Positions 9,154 through 18,145 of a stretch of DNA of 64,000 nucleotides are shown piece after piece (within the stretch, counting starts at the first letter, position 1; every line of letters starts with the position of its first letter). The notes below the pieces were generated by a model, which saw only the letters and a program-made list of their open reading frames with translations, was not told the DNA's origin and searched no databases. A program made the translations under genes and the position numbers. The stretch covers positions 29,524 through 93,523 of the forward strand of contig JAEXRL010000027.1 of assembly GCA_023440825.1 (NCBI GenBank). Direction: 5' to 3'. The stretch is from Pseudomonadota bacterium (GTDB lineage: Bacteria > Pseudomonadota > Gammaproteobacteria > Burkholderiales > Burkholderiaceae_B).

Positions 9154-10392
9154 CTAGCGCAAGGTGACCAGTGTTTGCAGTAACTGATCTTGGGTTTTAA
9201 TGGTTTGTGCGTTCGCTTGATACGTACGCTGAGCAATAATCATATCGACCAGCTCCTGCCCCATATCCACGTTGGACTCTTCGACCGCTTGCCCTTTAAT
9301 GCTAGCCAAACCACTTTCTCCAGGGCGGCCCAATACAGGCTGACCTGAACTACCTGTCTCGACCCAGGCATTACCACCAATATTTTGCAGACCTTGCATA
9401 TTCGCAAAGTGAGCTAACACGATGGCGCCCATATGCATGTTTTCGCCGTTGGTGTAGGCAGCCACAATGGTGCCGTCTTCACTTACTGACATGCCGGCGT
9501 ACTCGCCTGTACCGTAACCATCTTGGTAGGGGCTTCCGCTATTAAAGCCACCACCGAATTGCGTACTGCCTTGGTAGTTGATAGCAATTTCTAAAGGAGC
9601 TGCTGGTGAGTTCGCACCACCGGGATTATTCAAGCGAATATCAACCCGTTCTGAACCAGGCAACAAACGTCCGCCATCGTCAAACAACAACTGCTGACTT
9701 CCCAGAGTATTTGTGGGGTCATTGGGGTCAGGGAAGGTCATCTGTTCGTCACCGATGTAATAGTAAACTTCCCATACGCTATTACCACCACTGCCCTCAC
9801 GCTTGGCATAGTATTGTGTGACGATATGGCTGTTACCTAAAGAGTCAAACACATCGTAGTTAAAGGCTTGGCTGTAACTTTGCTCATCTGTGCGATCAAA
9901 AGGACGAACGGTCGGATCAATGGCGCTGGCATTGGCCGGCATATTCATCTGCAAGCGCATATTTTCGGTCGCCCGCGGAGCAATGTTGCCCTCGGGGACA
10001 CGAATACGTTCAATCGTATTAGAGCCCGCACCATATCCAGTCAGATAGGCGCCCTGAGCATTCACGATGTAACCTTCTTTGTTAGGGCCAAACTCCCCAT
10101 TACGCGAGTAAATCACCGTGCCATCCGGCTGCTCTAAGCGAAACAGACCTTTAGCACCATCAATGGCCATATCGAATTGATTACCCGTGATAGCAATATT
10201 ACCGATGGTAAAACGCTGGTTCACGCCAGCCACTTGCACCCCTAAACCAATGCGCGAGTTGGCGTAGACATCGGCAAAAGACAAGGTAGACGATTTGTAA
10301 CCAACCGTGCCTGCGTTGGCAATATTGTTACCTATACTATCCAGATTCTGTGAGGCAGCATTTAAGCCGCTTAAAGCTTGTCCGAAACTCAT
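9154..10392 (-). CDS. flgE: FlgE, flagellar hook protein
   Basis: A 412-aa main subunit of the hook. The conserved N-terminal axial motif (DSIGNNIANAGTVGYKSS) and C-terminal motif (ELVDMIIAQRTYQANAQTIK) flank a variable surface region (about residues 150-330). The central region carries the hook-family segment FDSLGNSHIVTQYY. Length is typical. It is preceded by flgD, whose product caps the growing hook, with a gap of 49 bases. Confidence 0.97.
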   Translation of the reverse strand: MSFGQALSGLNAASQNLDSIGNNIANAGTVGYKSSTLSFADVYANSRIGLGVQVAGVNQRFTIGNIAITGNQFDMAIDGAKGLFRLEQPDGTVIYSRNGEFGPNKEGYIVNAQGAYLTGYGAGSNTIERIRVPEGNIAPRATENMRLQMNMPANASAIDPTVRPFDRTDEQSYSQAFNYDVFDSLGNSHIVTQYYAKREGSGGNSVWEVYYYIGDEQMTFPDPNDPTNTLGSQQLLFDDGGRLLPGSERVDIRLNNPGGANSPAAPLEIAINYQGSTQFGGGFNSGSPYQDGYGTGEYAGMSVSEDGTIVAAYTNGENMHMGAIVLAHFANMQGLQNIGGNAWVETGSSGQPVLGRPGESGLASIKGQAVEESNVDMGQELVDMIIAQRTYQANAQTIKTQDQLLQTLVTLR

Positions 10393-10441
10393 TGCTATTT
10401 GTCCTCTATGTTTGTCAGTGTCTGCCTAGCTTGGGCACACG

Positions 10442-11122
10442 CTACATAATTTTCCGTATATCTAATAAAGAATGGCTACCGGCTAGCCCCAGATCCAACT
10501 GCAGGCCCGATGAGGTGTAGGCCACGCTATTTACCTTGCCATAGCTTAAGGTCTCTGCCATAACAGGTTCTCCCTCGTTTAGCGCTACGACTTGCATGCT
10601 GTAGGAACCATCGGCCAAGGCATTACCCTGATCATCCAAGCCATCCCACTCAATGGAATACACACCCGCTGCCAAAGGCCCCTGCTCCAGGGTACGCACC
10701 ACTTTGCCACTGCTATCGAGAATTTGTACGTCCACACTGGTGGCAGGCTTATAGAGGTCAACACCGAAGGGAGTCGCCACTTTTTCACCTTCCCCACCAC
10801 CCAGCAAGACCTTGCTGCCCGGCACTAAAACGTCTTTACCAATTAAGCCGGCCGCTTGCATGGATTGGGTAACATCCATCTGCCCTGTAATCGCTAGCAA
10901 AGTATTGTTGAGTTGAGTAATACCGCTAACGGTAGACATTTGCGCAATTTGCGACGTGACTTGAGCGTTATCCAACGGATTTAAGGGGTCTTGATTCTGT
11001 AACTGCGTAACTAGCAAGGTTAAAAAGCGATCCTGGGTATCGGCCATCACATTCTGTGACTGGGCTCCTGCCAGCCCCATGGCGGCCGAACGCTGATAAT
11101 TACTACCGTCTACTGTTGGCAC
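10442..11122 (-). CDS. flgD: FlgD, hook-capping / hook assembly scaffold protein
   Basis: A 226-aa hook cap protein. The N-terminal half has the conserved DTQDRFLTLLVTQLQNQDPL segment that marks the family. The C-terminal half is a beta-rich domain with IEWDGLDDQGNALADGSY, as in FlgD cap domains. It starts with GTG at 11122, supported by a strong AAGGAG about seven bases upstream. It follows flgC closely (11 bases). Confidence 0.96.
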   Translation of the reverse strand: MPTVDGSNYQRSAAMGLAGAQSQNVMADTQDRFLTLLVTQLQNQDPLNPLDNAQVTSQIAQMSTVSGITQLNNTLLAITGQMDVTQSMQAAGLIGKDVLVPGSKVLLGGGEGEKVATPFGVDLYKPATSVDVQILDSSGKVVRTLEQGPLAAGVYSIEWDGLDDQGNALADGSYSMQVVALNEGEPVMAETLSYGKVNSVAYTSSGLQLDLGLAGSHSLLDIRKIM

Positions 11123-11133
11123 GAGAGACTCCT

Positions 11134-11553
11134 TTATTGACCTAGTGACAGGGTACGCAACATCAAGCTTTTAGCCGTATTCACGACTTCCACATTGGCT
11201 TGGTAGGAGCGCGATGCAGCCAGCATATTGACCGTTTCCGCCACCACATCCACATTTGGCAAGTGCACATAGCCTTGCTCGTCCGCATAAGGATTGTGAG
11301 GGTCGTACTGCAAGCGCATCGGCGCGTCGCTTTCTTGTACCGCGGCCACCCTTACCCCACCGACCTGTTGCAGGCCTTTACCAGGCTGAGACAGTGGGTC
11401 AAGCTGAAACACAACTTGACGCGCACGATACGGTTGCCCATCAGGCCCCACCACACTGTCCGCATTAGCAATATTGCTAGCCGCCACGTTCATGCGTTGA
11501 GACTGTGCATTCAGTGCGGAGCCTGCTATCTGAAAAATGGAAAGGGAACTCAT
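11134..11553 (-). CDS. flgC: FlgC, proximal rod protein
   Basis: A 139-aa proximal rod subunit. The N-terminal motif NVAASNIANADSV and the C-terminal helix VAETVNMLAASRSYQANVEV are diagnostic. The PNVDVVAE segment precedes the C-terminal helix, as in other FlgC proteins. It lies between flgB and flgD and is the second gene of the flgB-L operon. Confidence 0.97.
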   Translation of the reverse strand: MSSLSIFQIAGSALNAQSQRMNVAASNIANADSVVGPDGQPYRARQVVFQLDPLSQPGKGLQQVGGVRVAAVQESDAPMRLQYDPHNPYADEQGYVHLPNVDVVAETVNMLAASRSYQANVEVVNTAKSLMLRTLSLGQ

Positions 11554-11565
11554 GATTACTCCGTT

Positions 11566-11973
11566 TTATTGCTGTAAGGCGGCCATCAATCCCTTAATAC
11601 GCTGTGACAGCAAGTTAAGAGAGCTTTGGTAGTGCATCGTGTTATCGGCAAACTGCATACGCTCGACATCCATTTCAACGGTATTGCCATCAATACTAGG
11701 CTGTACGGGGACTCGATACTGCAGGTGCTGTGGAGCGGGGCTATGGGCTTGGGCAGGAATATGACGAGTCGAGGTCAGCGTAAGGTGCGTGTCGCCCAGC
11801 CTTTGCCTATCGCTTAAGGCTTGCTGCATAGCTGTTGCGAAGTTAAAGTCGCGCGCTTTGTAATGTGGAGTGTCGGCATTAGCAATATTGGAGGCCAGCA
11901 CCTCTTGGCGCTCTTGCCGGACTGACAAGGCAGTTTGGTAAAATTGCAGATCGGCACTGATACGATCAATCAT
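11566..11973 (-). CDS. flgB: FlgB, proximal rod protein
   Basis: A 135-aa rod protein that starts the leftward flgB-L operon. It has the motif VLASNIANADTPHYKARDFNF and the C-terminal helix typical of FlgB. A Shine-Dalgarno-like AGGGT lies about eight bases before the ATG. The region upstream (11974-12144) is shared with the divergent flgA gene and must hold the operon promoter. Confidence 0.96.
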   Translation of the reverse strand: MIDRISADLQFYQTALSVRQERQEVLASNIANADTPHYKARDFNFATAMQQALSDRQRLGDTHLTLTSTRHIPAQAHSPAPQHLQYRVPVQPSIDGNTVEMDVERMQFADNTMHYQSSLNLLSQRIKGLMAALQQ

Positions 11974-12144
11974 GGGGCACCCTAGGCTGATTTAATACTG
12001 AGGTCAAAAAACCGTTAAGCATGGTTCTTTGTCCACCTTAACCGTATGTTAGTCAGGGACGCCGCAATACAAACCGGAAAACAGCCTAACATTTCCGCGT
12101 TAATTCAAGCCTTGACGCCATCTGGAGCTGCTTAAAATGTAGAC
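11974..12144. promoter_or_regulatory. Divergent flgB / flgA promoter region
   Basis: These 171 bases separate two divergent flagellar transcription units. On the plus strand TTGACG (12112-12117) and TAAAAT (12133-12138) resemble a sigma-70 promoter for flgA with a short 15-base spacer. Its -10 element ends only six bases before the flgA ATG. I could not find a convincing sigma-28 consensus here. FlhDC activation of both units is expected from other enterobacterial and Bordetella-type systems, but no operator was recognised. Confidence 0.5.
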
Positions 12145-12840
12145 ATGCGTAAACTGCGGCTATTCGTCATTCTGCTCATAACCCTCGCTGCCCTGCCCTA
12201 TCAAAGGCTGGCTCTAGCACAGTCGAGCCCGGAAGCGCTCAGCGAAATTGCTCACAATTTCCTTCTGGAACAAGCGCAGTCTCTACCTGGAAATGCACAG
12301 GTCCTGATTGATAGTAGTCGTCTACAAGAACAAGCCCAGTGCCAGCAAGTACAGGCGTTTTTACCTAGTGGCCAACGCTTAAGGGCGCGTCTCAGTGTTG
12401 GCCTGCGCTGCCTAACGCCCAACACCTGGGTCACTTCAGTTCCCGCAAGCTTAAGCGTCCAGGGCTTTTACTACGTCAGCAAGCGTACTATTAATCCGGG
12501 TGAAACCCTGAGCCTAGACGATCTGATTGCCCGAGAAGGGGATATACTGCGCTTGCCCTCGGGTGTGCTTTTTGATCCTAGCCAAATCATTGACTACATT
12601 GCTAGTCAACGTATTCAGGCCGGCAATCCTATACGGCAGCATGCACTGCGAGACCCACACGCCATTGTACGAGGGCAAACTGTACGCACCGTGGCGCGAG
12701 GGACCGGTTTTGTTATTAGTGGCGAAGCGCTAGCCTTGCAAACCGCCTCACCTGGCCAGCAAATACAAGTCCGAGCCAGCTCTGGACAGGTCATATCCGC
12801 CACAGTATTAGACGCCAGCACTGTGCAAGTTTTAATGTAA
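12145..12840 (+). CDS. flgA: FlgA, P-ring assembly chaperone
   Basis: A 231-aa periplasmic protein needed for polymerisation of FlgI into the P-ring. A signal peptide covers residues 1-25 (MRKLRLFVILLITLAAL then cleavage near ALA-Q). The C-terminal SAF domain is visible from about residue 110, with the pattern RTINPGETLSLDDL and later RTVARGTGFVISGEAL. It is divergent from flgB and followed by flgM and flgN. No Shine-Dalgarno is positioned before the ATG, and the only promoter-like sequence ends just upstream, so the message may be nearly leaderless. Confidence 0.95.
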   Translation: MRKLRLFVILLITLAALPYQRLALAQSSPEALSEIAHNFLLEQAQSLPGNAQVLIDSSRLQEQAQCQQVQAFLPSGQRLRARLSVGLRCLTPNTWVTSVPASLSVQGFYYVSKRTINPGETLSLDDLIAREGDILRLPSGVLFDPSQIIDYIASQRIQAGNPIRQHALRDPHAIVRGQTVRTVARGTGFVISGEALALQTASPGQQIQVRASSGQVISATVLDASTVQVLM

Positions 12841-12925
12841 GGCCTATGATCTACCAAGACGCATTAAAGAAAACTGAAGCACTGCCGTTACCATGGCACC
12901 AAGACCTGCACCCTCGGAGAACACC

Positions 12926-13210
12926 TTGAAAATCACCCAGACATCCAGCAAACCCCCTATCGAGCGTACCCACGAGACGACGGGCGCGGGAAAACGGGCA
13001 GCCCAATACAGCAACACGTTCGCAAGTAGCCACGCCGTTGACCTAAGCACTGCAGGCCGACAGCTCGCTCAGCTCCATTCAGGCGACCACGACGTCAATA
13101 TGGAAAAAGTCGCTGCAATACAGCAAGCCATAGCCAATGGTGAACTGAAAATTGATACCAGTAACATCGCGGACAGTCTACTGAGCACTGCCCGAGACCT
13201 GATGAAATAG
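12926..13210 (+). CDS. flgM: FlgM, anti-sigma-28 factor
   Basis: A 94-aa predicted anti-sigma factor that holds FliA inactive until hook completion and is then exported. The protein begins (M)KITQTSSKPPIE and has the conserved C-terminal sigma-binding part VDLSTAGRQLAQL then EKVAAIQQAIANGELKID. The start is assigned to TTG at 12926 because GGAG lies seven bases upstream and the family begins near MKI. An in-frame ATG at 12893 would add eleven untypical residues without a good ribosome-binding site. It lies between flgA and flgN, as in many flagellar loci. The fliA gene is not in this window. Confidence 0.93.
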   Translation: MKITQTSSKPPIERTHETTGAGKRAAQYSNTFASSHAVDLSTAGRQLAQLHSGDHDVNMEKVAAIQQAIANGELKIDTSNIADSLLSTARDLMK

Positions 13211-13226
13211 TGCCTCACCAGACATC

Positions 13227-13688
13227 ATGCCCAGCACCCTAGAAAACTGCCTACAAACGCATATTACGGTTTTACATGACTTTCTGGACCTGACCGAGCA
13301 GGAACACGAAGTCCTATTACAAACCTTCGAGCCCGACACTTTGGCGCAACTTACTCAGCGCAAAAACCAATTGCTGCTCGAGTTCCTTAGACTGGATCAT
13401 CTCCGTCAGCAACATCTGGATGCGCTGGGCTTGGATCATAATATTCAAGGTTTAAGTGCTCTTGCACAAGCACAGCCCGAGCTGGCCGAACTGGTTCATC
13501 AGCTTATTGAGCTAAGCACTGCCGCACGCCAACAAAACGAAAACAATGGTGTACTTATCCAGACCTACCTGAACAGTAACCAGCAAGCGCTCGATACTCT
13601 TTCAGCCCTGGCAGGTAAAAATAATTTCTACACCGCTCACGGCAAACCTAGTCCTCAAGCCAGTAGCTCGCGCTCGCTAAAGGCTTAA
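13227..13688 (+). CDS. flgN: FlgN, type III export chaperone for FlgK/FlgL
   Basis: A 153-aa, mostly helical, leucine- and glutamine-rich protein, as expected for FlgN. It sits 16 bases after flgM, the normal place for this gene. By family knowledge it binds the C-terminal ends of FlgK and FlgL (both encoded here) and delivers them to the export gate. The C-terminal SSSRSLKA is low complexity. It is convergent with flhF, whose stop lies 21 bases away. The assignment rests more on context and helical composition than on strong motifs. Confidence 0.88.
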   Translation: MPSTLENCLQTHITVLHDFLDLTEQEHEVLLQTFEPDTLAQLTQRKNQLLLEFLRLDHLRQQHLDALGLDHNIQGLSALAQAQPELAELVHQLIELSTAARQQNENNGVLIQTYLNSNQQALDTLSALAGKNNFYTAHGKPSPQASSSRSLKA

Positions 13689-13709
13689 AAACTCCAACAA
13701 CAAATCAGC

Positions 13710-16034
13710 CTACTGAATTGCCTCTTTAAGCACCAATAGCTTTAGCAAAGCAGGGGCAGCTAAAGAGCGGGTTAAGGCTGGTTTTCCCAATAGCTGAGCC
13801 GCTAATTGACGGGCTTTCGCACTGTCGGACGAGTGCAGCAGGCTTGCGGCTGCCAAGCATAACTGTGTAGTGAGTAAAGGACTCGGAGCATCAATTCCCA
13901 TGCTCAGCAACAACTGATGCATCTGAGGCAGCATACGGTGACTATCCTCGTACAAACCAGCGGCCAATAATGCCGATGCCAAATTCGCTAGTGCAATAGG
14001 CTTACCTGTGGGCTGATGACTAAAAACAGAGTAGTTTTTAAGAACTTGGCCATCACTGCGCCTAACCAGCCTAAGTAAGACCAGTTGCATGGCCAAATCC
14101 TCTTGAGCGCGGCCACGCAGATACACTGTGCAGGAGCTATACCATAAGCTCAACTCATTTAAGCAGGCACCCTCAAACTCGCTCAGTTGTACCTGAGAAG
14201 CTAAGTCCGTCACGGCATCAAAAACCAGTTCTTTAGCGATGGCTGAGGGTCGGGTATGACCTCCTGCATGCCAAACCTTAAAGGCAGGCGACACAGGTGC
14301 CAAGAAGCTCCACCCCTTGTCCACGTATTCACGCATCTGCGCTGCACTTGGATGCGCAAGCCAATGCAATAAGCTTGTGTTGCTGTGAAAACCCTGCATA
14401 GCCTGAACAGCGGTGTCTCTAGCCCGTCCTTGGGCACCCAAATCCAGGACATGATTACCTAGTGAATCGGACCAGCTCGCCGCCGAGTGCATTTGATAAT
14501 ATGGCGTCGTCAAGGCTTGCCCAGAAAGGCTTAATACACTGCAATGATAAAGCTGCTCGTCCGCGCTAATAGGCATGGGCTGCTTGCTGTGTACTACCAG
14601 AGCGTGCGATTGTGCCTGCTCACTCATTTCGTTCATAGCCGCCTTAAACAAGGCTTGGCTACGTAAGAGTAAGGAGCTTAAGTCCTTTTCTTGAGCTGCG
14701 CGCCACAGATCAAATGCCTCGGAAAACACCAGGCTATCCTCTAGCGTCGCCATTACCTGACGCACCGACTCAACACCTAGCACACCAAATTGAGTCGGTG
14801 TCGCCACAGCCAGCAGCGCTGGCAGCAAAAAAGCCCTACGCTCATGCTCTCGCTGCAGGTGCTCAACATCTACGCGACTATCATGGTTTAACAAGGCTGC
14901 TAAATCAGCCTGACTTGGTGTAAAAGAGGCGGCCTGATGATCGCGCTGCTGCAAACTTAAGGTGACCAGTTCGGATGCGCTGGGATGACGCAAATTTTCG
15001 GGTACCTTTTGTCCGTCTGAAACATAATGCACCGGGAGTTGAAAGCGGATGGCCGTGTCAAGCGTAGCCCCCAAACGAGTCGCCTCATCCAGTTTAGAAA
15101 TAATACAGCCTAGTAAAGGTGTGCCACCATCTTTGCTGTAGCTGCGCGCCACCTCATCAAGTGTGTCGCCCTGGCTGCCCGCATTCAGCACCAACAAACG
15201 CTGAATACGGCGCCCAGCATTAGCTAGCAAACGTGCCTGTTCTACGACGTACTGATCACGCTGACTAATACCCACGTTATCAATCAGGATAAGCTGCTCG
15301 GGCCGTAGGCTTAATAACACATTACGTAGTTGCTGCGCATCCTGCACCACGTGGACTGGAACACGCAATAAATTGCCATAAATTTTAAGTTGCTCGTGCG
15401 CTCCAATACGGTAGGTATCTGTTGTAATGAGCACTACATGCTCAGGCCCAAAACGCCGTACCGCACGCGCTGCCAATTTGGCCACCGTAGTCGTTTTCCC
15501 CACACCGGTAGGTCCCACTACTGCTAGCGCTAGGCCTGGCTGCCAAAGCTGATCTTCGGTACGCAACAAGGGTAAGCGAGTTTCCAGTTCTGTACGCACC
15601 CACTGAAAAGCGGCACGCTCGCCAAGATCGCTAGGCAAACGCTTAAGCAAAGCACGCAGTAAAGTAATACTGAAACCACTGGCTAATAGTTGCTGAAACA
15701 AGCGTAGAGCAACCGGTGTGCCGCGCACCTGATGACTCCAGAGCAATTCATCCAAGCGCCCCTCCAGCGTGCCTTGCAAGGCATCCAGCGCATGCTTAAA
15801 ACCTGCATTTGCATTGCCTGCAGGCCTGCTTACCGGAGCCGGACTATGCTGGCTCGCCACGGGAGCTGGGCTGGGAGCTGGCTCAGAAACTGTACTCGTT
15901 GCATCGGCAGCAAGTATCTCAACACCACCACCCACCCGACGATTCGACACAATCAGGGCATCTGGCCCTAGAGCCATACGTACCTGACGCATCGCTTCGC
16001 GACTCGTACTACCAAAAAAACGGCTTATATTCAT
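13710..16034 (-). CDS. flhF: FlhF, SRP-type GTPase with long C-terminal extension
   Basis: A 774-aa protein. Residues 1-45 match the FlhF N-terminus (MNISRFFGSTSREAMRQVR). A proline/alanine linker follows, then the N and G domains: P-loop GPTGVGKTTT (174-183), TDTYR (205-209), IDNVG (251-255) and SKLDEATRLG (313-322). Typical FlhF proteins of the family end soon after about residue 390-480. Here about 385 further residues follow, helical and leucine-rich, with no motif I recognise. FlhF directs flagellar placement and early assembly at the cell membrane. The ATG overlaps the flhA stop (ATGA). No flhG/fleN partner is adjacent; the gene ends facing flgN. Confidence 0.93.
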   Translation of the reverse strand: MNISRFFGSTSREAMRQVRMALGPDALIVSNRRVGGGVEILAADATSTVSEPAPSPAPVASQHSPAPVSRPAGNANAGFKHALDALQGTLEGRLDELLWSHQVRGTPVALRLFQQLLASGFSITLLRALLKRLPSDLGERAAFQWVRTELETRLPLLRTEDQLWQPGLALAVVGPTGVGKTTTVAKLAARAVRRFGPEHVVLITTDTYRIGAHEQLKIYGNLLRVPVHVVQDAQQLRNVLLSLRPEQLILIDNVGISQRDQYVVEQARLLANAGRRIQRLLVLNAGSQGDTLDEVARSYSKDGGTPLLGCIISKLDEATRLGATLDTAIRFQLPVHYVSDGQKVPENLRHPSASELVTLSLQQRDHQAASFTPSQADLAALLNHDSRVDVEHLQREHERRAFLLPALLAVATPTQFGVLGVESVRQVMATLEDSLVFSEAFDLWRAAQEKDLSSLLLRSQALFKAAMNEMSEQAQSHALVVHSKQPMPISADEQLYHCSVLSLSGQALTTPYYQMHSAASWSDSLGNHVLDLGAQGRARDTAVQAMQGFHSNTSLLHWLAHPSAAQMREYVDKGWSFLAPVSPAFKVWHAGGHTRPSAIAKELVFDAVTDLASQVQLSEFEGACLNELSLWYSSCTVYLRGRAQEDLAMQLVLLRLVRRSDGQVLKNYSVFSHQPTGKPIALANLASALLAAGLYEDSHRMLPQMHQLLLSMGIDAPSPLLTTQLCLAAASLLHSSDSAKARQLAAQLLGKPALTRSLAAPALLKLLVLKEAIQ

Positions 16035-18145
16035 GCGGACTGACCTATTATTGTTGTGACGCGCACTACGCGCTCTTCAGGGATTTCGGTATTGGCCAGC
16101 ACTCCCAACTGCGGCAAATGATGGCGTAAAAAGCGGGCCAAGGATGGTCGCAGTATGGGCGACACAACCAAAACGGCCGGATCACCATTTTGCTCCTGAG
16201 CATGGCAGGCTTGCGCGGCCTCCTGAAGCACGGTGTCGGCCAAGCCAGGCTCCAAGGCACCACTGCTGCTCATGGCTTGAGTCAACACACGCTCCAGGCG
16301 AGCATCAAGCCCTATCACCCGCATCTCGCCTTCACCTGGGAACCACTGCTGACTAATCGCGCGTCCTAATGCCACCCTCACGATTGCCAACAATTCCGCA
16401 CTCTCGTTAATCGCCACCCCGCTGGCCGCTTGCGCCTGTAATCGCGGCACATGGTCGGCCAGCGTTTCAAGAATGGTACGCATATCGCGAATGGGTACCT
16501 CTTCGGCTAGCAGGCCACGTAATACAGCCAGCAACTGCCCCAAACTAATCACTTGCGGCACCAAGTCTTCAAGCAACTTGGGCGCTTCGCGTCCCAAATG
16601 ATCCAATAGCTGCTGAACCTCTTGGCGACCCAGCAGCTCGTTAGCATAACGGTGCAATAAGTGATTCAAGTGGGTCGCTACCACTGTGCTCGCATCCACC
16701 ACGGTATAGCCTGCAATTTGTGCTTGTTCACGCAAACTCAGATCAATCCATACCGCAGGTAAACCAAAGGCTGGATCGGTAGTGGCTGTACCGGGAAGGT
16801 CCTGTGTCACGCCGCCAGGATTAATAGCTAGCCACTGACCTGGAGTGGCCGTGCCTTGCCCAATTTCCACCCCAAAAAGCAGAATGCGATAATCGTTAGG
16901 CTTTAACTCCAGGTTATCGCGTATATGAACAACCGCAGGTAAAAAACCAATGTCTTGTGCGAATTTTTTACGCAAGCTACGTATGCGGTGTAAGAGCTCC
17001 CCACCTTGCGCATGATCCACCAAAGAGATCAGCCTGTAGCCCACTTCCAGACCCAAGGTATCCACCATGGAAACATCATCCCAGCTTGCTTCCGAGGTGG
17101 CCGACTCCAGTGTGCTTTGCGCTTGTTCACTCGGTAATTGATCGGCTTGCTGAGCAGCCAGTTCTCGCTTGTGCAAGAGCCATCCTAGCCCCGTTAACAT
17201 CAGTGCCAGACTGAGAAAAGCAAAGTTAGGCATACCGGGAATCATACCCATCAGCGCCAAGATACCTGCCGTGATAAACATAACAGCGGGGTTTTGGAAC
17301 AACTGACTAATAATCTGTTGCCCAACATCCTGATCTGTCGCGACTCGCGACACCACCACACCGGCTGCCGTAGAAATAATCAGAGCGGGAATCTGTGCAA
17401 CCAAGCCATCGCCAATGGTGAGCAAAGTATAGGCATGTCCGGCCGCAGCAAACGACATATCGTGCTGCGCAACCCCTACAATCAAACCACCAATGATATT
17501 GATCACCATGATCAGCAGACCGGCCACGGCATCACCGCGTACAAACTTACTGGCCCCATCCATAGAGCCGTAAAACTCAGCCTCCTGAGAGACCTCTTTA
17601 CGGCGTACACGCGCCTCATCCTCGCCAATCAGGCCTGCATTAAGATCAGCATCAATCGCCATTTGCTTACCGGGCAAGGCATCCAGCGTAAAACGTGCTC
17701 CTACCTCAGCAATACGCCCTGCTCCCTTGGTGATGACGATAAAGTTGATGATCACCAAGATAATGAAAACAATTAAACCTACCGTAAAGTTGCCACCAAC
17801 CAAAAAGTGTCCAAACGCCTCAATCACCCGGCCTGCTGCATCAGGCCCTTGATGCCCATGCATTAGCACCACGCGCGTGGAAGCAACGTTCAAGGCCAAG
17901 CGCAACAAGGTGGCAAAAAGCAGGACAGCCGGAAAAGCGGCAAAATCCAAAGGCTTTTTTGTGAACATGGCCACGAGCAAGATCATGACAGCCAATGAAA
18001 TATTGAACGTAAACAGCAAGTCCAGCAAAACGGGCGGCAAAGGCAGAATCATCATGGCCATCACCATGAGGATCAGCACTGGACCTGCCATCAAACGGGC
18101 ATGTTGGCCACTATGCGTTTTTAAAAGAGCAAGTAAGTTATTCAT
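16031..18145 (-). CDS. flhA: FlhA, flagellar type III export gate protein
   Basis: A 704-aa integral membrane export component. About eight membrane segments occupy the first 330 residues, including the conserved FHIPEP-family segments (DLLFTFNISLAVMILLV; GAGRIAEVGARFTLDALPGKQMAIDADLNAGLI). A large cytoplasmic domain that binds substrate-chaperone complexes follows. The start is placed at the ATG at 18145 (MNNLLALLKTH), which overlaps the flhB stop by eight bases. An in-frame GTG at 18160 would add five residues. Its own stop overlaps flhF, so flhB-flhA-flhF are translationally coupled. Confidence 0.96.
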   Translation of the reverse strand: MNNLLALLKTHSGQHARLMAGPVLILMVMAMMILPLPPVLLDLLFTFNISLAVMILLVAMFTKKPLDFAAFPAVLLFATLLRLALNVASTRVVLMHGHQGPDAAGRVIEAFGHFLVGGNFTVGLIVFIILVIINFIVITKGAGRIAEVGARFTLDALPGKQMAIDADLNAGLIGEDEARVRRKEVSQEAEFYGSMDGASKFVRGDAVAGLLIMVINIIGGLIVGVAQHDMSFAAAGHAYTLLTIGDGLVAQIPALIISTAAGVVVSRVATDQDVGQQIISQLFQNPAVMFITAGILALMGMIPGMPNFAFLSLALMLTGLGWLLHKRELAAQQADQLPSEQAQSTLESATSEASWDDVSMVDTLGLEVGYRLISLVDHAQGGELLHRIRSLRKKFAQDIGFLPAVVHIRDNLELKPNDYRILLFGVEIGQGTATPGQWLAINPGGVTQDLPGTATTDPAFGLPAVWIDLSLREQAQIAGYTVVDASTVVATHLNHLLHRYANELLGRQEVQQLLDHLGREAPKLLEDLVPQVISLGQLLAVLRGLLAEEVPIRDMRTILETLADHVPRLQAQAASGVAINESAELLAIVRVALGRAISQQWFPGEGEMRVIGLDARLERVLTQAMSSSGALEPGLADTVLQEAAQACHAQEQNGDPAVLVVSPILRPSLARFLRHHLPQLGVLANTEIPEERVVRVTTIIGQSA

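Noticed and set aside
11974..12144. Search for sigma-28 (FliA) promoters upstream of flgB, motA, the MCP genes and flgM.
   Set aside because: No sequence with both the -35 TAAA and -10 GCCGATAA elements at the right spacing was found. Partial matches such as TAAATTTT/GCTGACG upstream of flgK have the wrong spacing.
12844..13050. A leftward open frame of about 68 codons across flgM.
   Set aside because: It is antisense to a well-supported flgM frame and shows no independent evidence.
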